From contig JALDAI010000038.1 of the NCBI GenBank assembly GCA_022729285.1, positions 1 through 7,087 on the forward strand: a stretch of 7,087 nt of DNA, in the 5' to 3' direction. Source of the stretch: Candidatus Nanoanaerosalina archaeon. GTDB taxonomy: Archaea; Nanohalarchaeota; Nanosalinia; Nanosalinales; Nanoanaerosalinaceae. Position numbers and translations under genes: made by a program. Positions within the stretch are counted from its first letter, which is position 1. Every line of letters starts with the position of its first letter. This document shows positions 1 to 4,100 of this stretch, piece by piece. The notes beneath the pieces were generated by a model, which was not told where the DNA came from, did no database searches, and worked only from the letters and a program-made list of their open reading frames with translations.

Positions 1-7
1 GGAAGTA

Positions 8-31
8 TTAGGTAATTATATTACAACCTAA
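8..31. other. Imperfect inverted repeat at the window's left edge
   Basis: TTAGGTAAT (8-16) can pair with ATTA (20-23) and CCTAA (27-31), leaving a 3-base loop (17-19) and a 3-base bulge (24-26). A T6 run follows at 63-68, too far away for a hairpin terminator. It could belong to the end or promoter of a gene lying left of the window. Function unknown; the pairing is visible, but its significance is not established. Confidence 0.25.
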
Positions 32-76
32 CAATCCCCCATCCCCTCCTTCCAACTTCTTATTTTTTGAAGCAGA

Positions 77-158
77 TTGTTCAAATTTTATGAACAACTA
101 AAAGAGTGTTCGTTTTATCTACACAACCCGAAAGGGTGTTCCAAATGTTCGAACACCC
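77..158. repeat. Dyad array A: three TGTTC-N9-GAACA sites
   Basis: Three 19-bp dyads share a TGTTC left arm, exactly nine spacer bases and a GAACA-like right arm. Site 1 is 78-96 (perfect; flanked by T and A, so TTGTTC...GAACAA). Site 2 is 107-125 (right arm ACACA). Site 3 is 137-155 (perfect; the arms extend to GGGTGTTC 134-141 and GAACACCC 151-158). Half-site starts lie at 78, 92, 107, 121, 137 and 151, so the spacing is 14-16 bp with alternating orientation. Between sites 2 and 3, ACCC-GAAA-GGGT (126-137) forms a small additional inverted repeat, and TGTTCGAACA (146-155) is itself palindromic. The array begins 8 bases beyond the stop of the leftward 122-residue gene. It looks like a binding array for a dimeric DNA-binding protein; the protein is unknown. 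Confidence 0.8.
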
Positions 159-165
159 ATAATAA

Positions 166-534
166 TTAAGATCTCTCCGATAAACTGTCCACAAAGTTTT
201 TCCAGGATATTGAGAGATTTCTGAGAGAGTTACCAAATTTTTTGGACACTTGAACCGATCCTTCGAATTTTTTCCAGTTTATGATTCCCATAGGCACTAA
301 ATACTCATTCATTACTTTGTAAACCGTATGTCTATTATGTCCTAGCTCTTGGAGCTTAGATACTACCGAAGAAACTACTAATTCGTGTCTTCCTTCAATT
401 TTTTCAGATTCTTTGGAGAACATGTCGAAAAGGTCTGAAGTAATAGACCTATACTTTTCTTGTGTCGGAAAGATCTGTTCAAGAATTTTCTCTTTTGACA
501 TCTTTGTCGAAACATCTTCATACCTAATTTCCAT
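166..534 (-). CDS. Small helix-turn-helix-like protein of unknown function (122 aa)
   Basis: I do not recognise a named family. The N-terminal half (about residues 12-45) reads as amphipathic helices. Residues about 50-82 (HELVVSSVVSKLQELGH, then NRHTVYKVMNEYLVPMG) have the pattern of a helix-turn-helix, and a short basic strand-rich stretch (IINWKKFEGSVQVSKKFG) could be a wing. A DNA-binding regulator or replication/partition accessory protein is therefore likely, as inference. No catalytic motif or membrane segment is seen. The ATG at 534 is favoured because a TATA-like GTTTATAAAC is centred about 25 bases upstream, the distance expected of a leaderless archaeal transcript; an internal Met12 is the alternative start. 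The gene lies between dyad arrays A (ending 8 bases past its stop) and B (about 430 bases upstream), and a 17-bp dyad sits about 60 bases upstream of its start. It may bind one of these repeats. Confidence 0.7.
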   Translation of the reverse strand: MEIRYEDVSTKMSKEKILEQIFPTQEKYRSITSDLFDMFSKESEKIEGRHELVVSSVVSKLQELGHNRHTVYKVMNEYLVPMGIINWKKFEGSVQVSKKFGNSLRNLSISWKNFVDSLSERS

Positions 535-554
535 ATTAGAAAATTAATAAAATT

Positions 555-564
555 TGTTTATAAA
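555..564 (-). promoter_or_regulatory. TATA box for leaderless 122-aa gene
   Basis: GTTTATAAAC, a perfect 10-bp palindrome with a TTTATA core, is centred 25-26 bases before the ATG at 534. That is the archaeal TATA-to-start-site distance, so transcription probably starts at or next to the ATG. No SD is visible between 535 and 550. Confidence 0.55.
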
Positions 565-594
565 CTTAACTAATTAGTAAACCTTTTTACTATA

Positions 595-664
595 TAGTCA
601 ACTGTTGACTAATATGTAAACAAAGTCCTGGGAAAAATATCTGTCTGTTGACTATTTATTCAAC
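595..664. promoter_or_regulatory. Candidate operator: GTTGACTA dyad plus repeat copies
   Basis: TAGTCAAC (595-602), T (603), GTTGACTA (604-611) is a perfect 17-bp dyad. The ten bases CTGTTGACTA (602-611) recur exactly at 645-654, 43 bp (about four helical turns) away. At the second copy GTTGA (647-651) faces TCAAC (660-664) across eight bases. The pair lies 60-130 bases upstream of the leftward 122-residue gene and overlaps a second TATA-like sequence (665-673). It is probably a regulator's binding site, possibly autoregulatory; the regulator is unknown. Confidence 0.55.
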
Positions 665-961
665 ATTTATATAGGTGTATGGTACACCCCCCATTAACCG
701 TCAGACACCATACTATAACCCGGATTTAGAGGTACTTTATATAAAAGGAGTATTTTTCTTGTAATCTTCAAACATTTTTGCCACGATTGTCAGAAATTTA
801 TCGCAGGAATAATTTTTGAGATCTTTCTAATCCTATCTATGGATAATTCATGGATAAAATCGACTAACTATGGATTTTTCTGTTTTTCGGTATCTGTTGC
901 TTAATCACCCTACCCTTCTCAGGTAAGATTTGCCGACAAAAATTTTGGAATAATAGCCAAA

Positions 962-1039
962 GGGTGTTCAAAGAATTAACACACCCGAGGAGTGTTCAAA
1001 TATTGCGAACACCACATATTGTTCAAAAGTCATGAACAC
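962..1039. repeat. Dyad array B: three TGTTC-N9-GAACA sites
   Basis: Same 19-bp architecture as array A. Site 1 is 965-983 (left arm within GGGTGTTC 962-969, right arm ACACA within ACACACCC 979-986). Site 2 is 993-1011 (GTGTTC 992-997 and GAACAC 1007-1012). Site 3 is 1020-1038 (TGTTC and GAACA). Half-site starts fall at 965, 979, 993, 1007, 1020 and 1034, that is every 13-14 bp, alternating in orientation. Sites 1-2, with the ACACACCCGAGG-type linker between them, resemble sites 2-3 of array A, and site 3 resembles site 1 of array A. The array lies between the stop of the MarR-like gene and the 122-residue gene. Confidence 0.8.
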
Positions 1040-1060
1040 TCACTAAGAATATATTAATCC

Positions 1061-1084
1061 AAAATATACTTTTTAAAATATACT
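1061..1084. repeat. Direct repeat AAAATATACT, 14 bp apart
   Basis: AAAATATACT occurs at 1061-1070 and again at 1075-1084. The 14-bp step equals the half-site step of the adjacent dyad array B, so it may be a degenerate extension of that array. In such AT-rich DNA chance is a real alternative. Confidence 0.4.
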
Positions 1085-1141
1085 ATCTAAAAGATGTATT
1101 GTACTAAATAACTTTATCAGTTCAACAAATAGTGCTACAAA

Positions 1142-1178
1142 ACATATTCCATAAAATATGTGTTGATAAATATGTGTT
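1142..1178. repeat. AATATGTGTT direct repeat with an inverted copy
   Basis: AAATATGTGTT occurs at 1154-1164 and 1168-1178, again with a 14-bp step. ACATATT (1142-1148) is the inverse of AATATGT (1155-1161). The block sits just past the stop codon of the leftward MarR-like gene, so it could act in its 3' end or be a further protein-binding site. Confidence 0.4.
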
Positions 1179-1183
1179 CTATT

Positions 1184-1459
1184 TTATTCGAACTGTCTCA
1201 TAGTTGTGAAAAGGTTTTCTAAATTATCTGCTAAATCTTCTCCTTTCTCAGTAAGATCTATCAGTTTTCTCCGACCTTCTTTATTGAACTCTACTAATTC
1301 TTGTTCTTCAAACTTGTTCAGAATTTTTACAGCGTGAGAATAAGTACATTCTGCCTCTTTTGACAATACTGAAGCATACTTGTTACCGTTTCCTTTTTTA
1401 ATCCCTACAAGGATTGTGGCTGGCTTTTTTTGTAAAAAAAGGTCTTTGATATCTTTCAT
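1184..1459 (-). CDS. MarR-like winged-helix DNA-binding protein (91 aa)
   Basis: A small single-domain winged-helix protein. Residues about 10-55 give a helix then a helix-turn-helix (ILVGIKKGNGNKYASVLSKE...TYSHAVKILNKFEEQELV). They are followed by a typical MarR-type wing and strand (EFNKEGRRKLIDLTEKGEDLADNL, about 57-80), where the 'LTEKG' signature ends the wing. The helix after the wing probably supports dimerisation. At 91 residues it is shorter than classical MarR (about 140) but matches the many one-domain archaeal wHTH regulators. No ligand or metal site is evident; Cys38 is the only cysteine. The start at 1459 is supported by an upstream AGGGGG element. It is divergent from the histone-rpa-radA operon across 121 bases, so it could control that operon or itself. 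It is also a candidate binder of the nearby dyad array B. Both roles are inference. Confidence 0.8.
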   Translation of the reverse strand: MKDIKDLFLQKKPATILVGIKKGNGNKYASVLSKEAECTYSHAVKILNKFEEQELVEFNKEGRRKLIDLTEKGEDLADNLENLFTTMRQFE

Positions 1460-1464
1460 ATGTT

Positions 1465-1503
1465 CCCCCTAACAGTATTATTACACCTATAGATTAAATA
1501 ATT
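1465..1503 (-). promoter_or_regulatory. SD-like AGGGGG and TATA-like element of MarR-like gene
   Basis: On the minus strand AGGGGG (1470-1465) ends five bases before the ATG at 1459. ATTATTTAAT (1503-1494) lies about 40 bases upstream and could be the TATA element, which gives a short leader carrying the SD. Confidence 0.45.
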
Positions 1504-1543
1504 CATCCAAAACAATTAAATTAAGTCTGTAAACACCGGACAA

Positions 1544-1552
1544 ATATTTAAG
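1544..1552 (+). promoter_or_regulatory. TATA box of the histone-rpa-radA operon
   Basis: ATATTTAAG (1544-1552) is preceded by an A-rich, BRE-like ACAA stretch. Its centre is about 33 bases before the ATG at 1581, which predicts a start site around 1574 and a leader of only a few bases without an SD. It lies in the 121-base gap shared with the divergent MarR-like gene. Confidence 0.5.
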
Positions 1553-1580
1553 ACTAAAACTTGATTACTTTAATATACAG

Positions 1581-1778
1581 ATGGAGTATTCTGAAAAAAC
1601 AATTGAGAAGTTCCTAAAACAGATGGGAGCAGATGAAGTATCTGAAGAAGCTGTAAGAGTTTTTGGTGAGACTTTAGAACTATTTGCAGGATACATTACC
1701 GAGGAAGCTGTCGGTTCAGCTTCTAAAAAAGGATCAAACGTTATCACAAAGGAAGAAATAGAGAAAGCTCTGGAGTAG
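1581..1778 (+). CDS. Archaeal histone-fold protein, acidic and divergent (65 aa)
   Basis: Histones of this family dimerise through a helix-strand-helix fold and, in typical members, wrap DNA. From memory the sequence aligns without gaps to the Methanothermus histone HMfB: residues 7-15 correspond to helix 1, the GADEVSEEAV segment (16-25) to loop 1 and the start of helix 2, and ITKEEIEKALE (55-65) to loop 2 and helix 3. The DNA-contact positions are altered: R10 to K, R19 to E, R52 to S, K53 to N and T54 to V, with D59 to E, so the RxTxxxxD loop motif is absent. About 15 acidic residues against 8 basic ones give a net charge near -7. It may be a haloadapted histone, a non-wrapping histone or a heterodimer partner; the fold is fairly sure, classical DNA wrapping is not. 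It is the first gene of a tight operon with rpa and radA. Confidence 0.8.
   Translation: MEYSEKTIEKFLKQMGADEVSEEAVRVFGETLELFAGYITEEAVGSASKKGSNVITKEEIEKALE
1772..1775 (+). promoter_or_regulatory. Internal SD of rpa
   Basis: GGAG ends seven bases before the ATG at 1783 and lies within the final codons of the histone gene. It supports that start and coupled translation of the operon. Confidence 0.55.
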
Positions 1779-1782
1779 AATT

Positions 1783-2778
1783 ATGGTCGAAGAAATTGTA
1801 AAGATTATATCCAATGAGTCCGATTTAACGGAAGAAGAAGTCGTTGAAAAAATAGAGAATAAAGAGAAAGAGTTTAAAGGACTAGTTTCTGGTGAAGGAG
1901 CTGCACACCTTGTTGCTAAGGAATTAGGCGTCGATATTGTTGAAGACGTTGATAAGGAGCTTAAAATTGAATCCATAGTTCCTGGAATGAGTAAAACAAA
2001 TGTTAAGGCGAAAATAATCGATATTACAGATACTCATACGTTTGAAAGAAGCGGAGAAGACGAGGAAGAAGGAAAGGTTAGAAACCTTGTACTAGGAGAC
2101 TCTACAGGAACTCTAAGAATGTCTTTATGGGACGAGCAGACAGAAGTAGCTGAAAAGCTTGATAAGGGCGATGTTATAGAAATAACTAATGCTTACACCC
2201 GTGAAGATAACCGTGGAAATGCTGAGTTAAGAATAGGCAACAATACTAAGATAAAAAGGATTGATGAAGAGATAGAGGCTGTAAAAAAGAGTAGTAGCGG
2301 TAGAGGTTCCTACAAAAAAGTTTCAATCAATGAAATACAGAATGAAAACAATTATGTTGAAGTAAGTGGACAAGTAGTCCAGATCTATACTAAGAATCCT
2401 TTTTACAGAAGATGTCCTGACTGTGACTCTACTTTGAGAAAGGATGATGAGTACAAATGTAAGGAACACGGCGACGTGAACCCCGTGTACAAGATTGCTT
2501 TACCCATCATACTGGACGATGGTGTAGGAAATATTAGGTGTATCGTGTTTAATGAAACCGCTAAAAAGGTTTTAGGAGCGGAAAATATAGAGTTCAACGG
2601 CGATGTTGACAAAATAAGTATGTATGCTGAAGAAAGTATTGGTAAACGAGTTAAAGTAAAGGGTAGGACTCAGTTTAATGATTTCTTCAACACTAATGAG
2701 ATAGTTGTAAATGATATTGAACTACCTGAAACAGTTAGTTTAATCAAAGAAAAATTAGAGGAGATAAAAAGTGGCTGA
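1783..2778 (+). CDS. rpa: Single-stranded DNA-binding protein RPA, archaeal RPA41-like (331 aa)
   Basis: It binds and protects single-stranded DNA in replication, repair and recombination and prepares filaments for RadA. The N-terminal helical module (about 1-52, ending in the pattern EFKGLVSGEGAAHLVAKELGVDI) is typical of archaeal RPA large subunits. OB fold 1 spans about 60-160 (NLVLGDSTGTLRMSLWDEQ at 101-119 is the classic strand 2-3 region). OB fold 2 spans about 178-315 and carries an inserted zinc ribbon with C211, C214, C226 and H229. The H in place of a fourth Cys is seen in this family as far as I recall. A very acidic loop (SGEDEEEG, 90-97) lies in OB 1. The ATG at 1783 is four bases after the histone stop and has an SD GGAG (1772-1775) inside the histone's last codons, so translation is probably coupled. 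The 3' end overlaps radA by 8 bases. Confidence 0.92.
   Translation: MVEEIVKIISNESDLTEEEVVEKIENKEKEFKGLVSGEGAAHLVAKELGVDIVEDVDKELKIESIVPGMSKTNVKAKIIDITDTHTFERSGEDEEEGKVRNLVLGDSTGTLRMSLWDEQTEVAEKLDKGDVIEITNAYTREDNRGNAELRIGNNTKIKRIDEEIEAVKKSSSGRGSYKKVSINEIQNENNYVEVSGQVVQIYTKNPFYRRCPDCDSTLRKDDEYKCKEHGDVNPVYKIALPIILDDGVGNIRCIVFNETAKKVLGAENIEFNGDVDKISMYAEESIGKRVKVKGRTQFNDFFNTNEIVVNDIELPETVSLIKEKLEEIKSG
2760..2763 (+). promoter_or_regulatory. Internal SD that fixes the GTG start of radA
   Basis: GGAG, within AGAGGAGAT (2757-2765), ends seven bases before GTG at 2771. This supports the GTG rather than a later ATG as the radA start. Confidence 0.65.
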
Positions 2779-3712
2779 TGCAAATTTAGAAGATTTACCG
2801 GGTGTAGGAGCGAAAACTGCCGAAAAATTAAAGGATGCTGGTTATGACACTCTGATGTCTATTGCGACAATGAGTGCTGCTGATCTTTCTGAAGTGGCAG
2901 ATCTAGGGTCTAAAACGGCTAATAAAATAATTATTGCTGCAAGGAAAGAGTTAGATCTTGGTTTCCAGACGGGTAGTGATAAGCTTGAAGAACGTAAGTC
3001 TATGGCGAAGATTTCTTTAAGCAGCGAAAATTTCAATGACCTACTTGATGGAGGGGTTGAAACTCAGAGCATAACCGAGTTTTATGGAGAGTTCGGATCT
3101 GCGAAAACTCAGTGCGCTCTACAGCTTGCTGTGAACTGTCAACTTCCTGAGGAAGATGGAGGACTTGACAAAGGAGTTGTTTTCATAGATACAGAGGATA
3201 CTTTCATCCCTGAAAGAGTTGAACAGATGGCTGAAGGCGCCGGACTTGATCCTGAAGAAGTTTTAGACAACATATTTGTTGCTAGAGCTTACAATTCGGA
3301 CCACCAGATCCTTTTAGCTGAAAAAGCCCAGGACATCATTAAGAAAAATGATATCGGTCTAATAGTTGTTGACTCATTAACAGCACAGTTTAGATCAGAT
3401 TATGTAGGTCGTGGACAGTTAGCTGAAAGACAGCAGAAACTAAACAAGCACATGCATACATTACAGAGGCTTGCGAATACGTTTAACACAGCTGTTGTAG
3501 TTACTAACCAGGTTATGTCTAATCCAGGTCAGCTGTTCGGAGATCCTACTTCGGCTATCGGGGGTCACATCGTAGGGCACGCTTCAGCTTTCAGAATATA
3601 CCTAAGAAAGAGTAAGAAGGATAAGAGAATAGCTAGACTGGTTGACTGTCCTTACTTGCCTGAAGGAGAAGCAGTATTTAGAGTAACTGAAAACGGCTTA
3701 GAAGACGCTTAA
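2771..3712 (+). CDS. radA: DNA repair and recombination protein RadA (313 aa)
   Basis: The archaeal Rad51/RecA recombinase polymerises on single-stranded DNA and, with ATP, carries out homology search and strand exchange. An N-terminal helix-hairpin-helix domain (about 6-62; LPGVGAKTAEKLKDAGYDT) is followed by the polymerisation segment F65-QTG-68, like the FKSG of methanogen RadA. The ATPase core starts about 77. Walker A is G106-EFGSAK-T113: Ala111 replaces the usual Gly before Lys112. Walker B is LIVVDS (197-202), and Glu142 (TEDTF) sits where the catalytic Glu is expected. Loop L1 lies near FRSDYVGRGQLAERQQ and L2 near NQVMSNPGQLFGDP...IGGHIVGHAS (246-272). No intein is present and the length is normal for the family (about 320-350) or slightly short. 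The GTG start overlaps rpa by 8 bases. Product certain; the P-loop change is noteworthy. Confidence 0.95.
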   Translation: MADANLEDLPGVGAKTAEKLKDAGYDTLMSIATMSAADLSEVADLGSKTANKIIIAARKELDLGFQTGSDKLEERKSMAKISLSSENFNDLLDGGVETQSITEFYGEFGSAKTQCALQLAVNCQLPEEDGGLDKGVVFIDTEDTFIPERVEQMAEGAGLDPEEVLDNIFVARAYNSDHQILLAEKAQDIIKKNDIGLIVVDSLTAQFRSDYVGRGQLAERQQKLNKHMHTLQRLANTFNTAVVVTNQVMSNPGQLFGDPTSAIGGHIVGHASAFRIYLRKSKKDKRIARLVDCPYLPEGEAVFRVTENGLEDA

Positions 3713-3718
3713 AACCGT

Positions 3719-3740
3719 CCTTTCTTTTCTTTTCTTATTT
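3719..3740 (+). terminator. Pyrimidine/T-rich terminator after radA
   Basis: A tract of TTTC repeats (3721-3740) starts nine bases past the radA stop. No stem is needed, because archaeal RNA polymerase commonly stops at U-rich tracts. It probably ends the histone-rpa-radA transcript before the convergent PRC-barrel gene. Confidence 0.55.
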
Positions 3741-3745
3741 AGTTA

Positions 3746-3784
3746 GAAAAAATGAAGGATGAGTATTTTACTTGAACACTCATC
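3746..3784 (-). terminator. Hairpin plus T-run ending the leftward PRC-barrel transcript
   Basis: GATGAGTATT (3758-3767) and AACACTCATC (3775-3784) form a 10-bp stem with one mismatch and a 7-base loop. Read leftward, it overlaps the PRC-barrel stop codon and is followed five bases later by T6 (3752-3747). This resembles an intrinsic terminator. Confidence 0.55.
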
Positions 3785-4043
3785 AAACGATGTCATCAGA
3801 ATTCACAATCACGAAGTCACCAACTGACTTCACTGATGAAAAAGGCACCATAAACCTTTCGTTCTTATCTCTCTGAATGTTAAGCTCCTTGATATGCGGA
3901 GTAGCATTTTCAATTAATAAGTTCATTAGTTCACCTGTACCTGAAATAAAGCTAATATCAGCTACTTCTCCAAACCTTTTACCGGCTTCTGAGCTTACTA
4001 TTGTTTTTCCCACAAGATCCTTTCCTCTCACATTTCCTGTCAT
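3783..4043 (-). CDS. PRC-barrel domain protein (86 aa)
   Basis: A stand-alone PRC barrel, a small all-beta adaptor fold. The family signature is visible: RGKDLVGKTIVSSEAGKRFGEVADISFISGTGELMNLLIE (6-45), with the conserved GK..G.V.D pattern, then a hydrophobic-acidic strand pattern ending in VPFSSVKSVGDFVIVNSDDIV. There is no transmembrane segment and no cysteine, so it is cytoplasmic. In haloarchaea, short PRC-barrel proteins (CdpB) link SepF/FtsZ to the division machinery, while other archaeal members have no assigned role; a division role here is only a possibility. The ATG at 4043 has a GGTG SD at a seven-base distance. The gene lies 57 bases downstream of the co-oriented AAA+ ATPase but has a TATA-like element of its own (near 4081-4090), so co-transcription is uncertain. 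Confidence 0.85.
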   Translation of the reverse strand: MTGNVRGKDLVGKTIVSSEAGKRFGEVADISFISGTGELMNLLIENATPHIKELNIQRDKNERFMVPFSSVKSVGDFVIVNSDDIV

Positions 4044-4050
4044 AATATTA

Positions 4051-4090
4051 CACCAATATGTTAGATAAGTATGGTAGGAGATTAATAAAT
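4051..4090 (-). promoter_or_regulatory. SD and TATA-like element of PRC-barrel gene
   Basis: On the minus strand GGTG (4054-4051) ends seven bases before the ATG at 4043. ATTTATTAAT (4090-4081) lies about 42 bases upstream, which predicts a start site near 4058 and a short leader with the SD. Confidence 0.5.
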
Positions 4091-4100
4091 GTTATCGGTT

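Larger units (their letters stand above)
535..1183. other. Gene-free, repeat-rich AT-rich region
   Basis: About 650 bases without a credible gene; the longest ATG-initiated frames I traced by eye are around 20 codons. It holds the GTTGACTA dyads, TATA-like sequences at 665-673 (ATTTATATA) and 736-743 (TTTATATA), an inverted repeat GGTGTA-TGG-TACACC (674-688) whose GTATGGT also pairs with ACCATAC (707-713), three ATGGAT(A) copies at 839, 850 and 870, dyad array B (965-1038) and 14-bp-spaced AT-rich direct repeats (1061-1084, 1154-1178). No tRNA-like or rRNA-like sequence was seen. AT-richness plus several repeat families suits a regulatory region, a replication origin or a partition site; none is shown. 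Confidence 0.6.

Noticed and set aside
77..158. CRISPR-like spacing of repeats (about 28-30 bp)
   Set aside because: Only the short palindromic arms are conserved; there is no long identical repeat and no unique spacers of uniform length, and no cas gene lies nearby.
679..729. Short ATG frame of 16 codons
   Set aside because: Too short, no SD or well-placed TATA box for its start, and it overlaps an inverted repeat.
839..904. Short frame of 21 codons from an ATGGATAA repeat
   Set aside because: Very short, no ribosome signal, and its start is part of a local ATGGATA repeat.
77..1039. Archaeal origin recognition boxes (ORB)
   Set aside because: The TGTTC/GAACA arms do not match the G-rich ORB consensus I know, and no clear Orc1/Cdc6 gene is present. 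An origin remains possible, but not on this ground.
670..1491. Shared 10-mer TATAGGTGTA (670-679) and its reverse complement (1482-1491)
   Set aside because: It combines TATA-like and GGTG sequence that is common at starts here; two copies in opposite contexts are not enough to claim an operator.
1565..1747. Minus-strand open frame over the histone gene
   Set aside because: Ser/Thr-rich antisense shadow of the well-supported histone-fold gene; the sense frame fits a known family.
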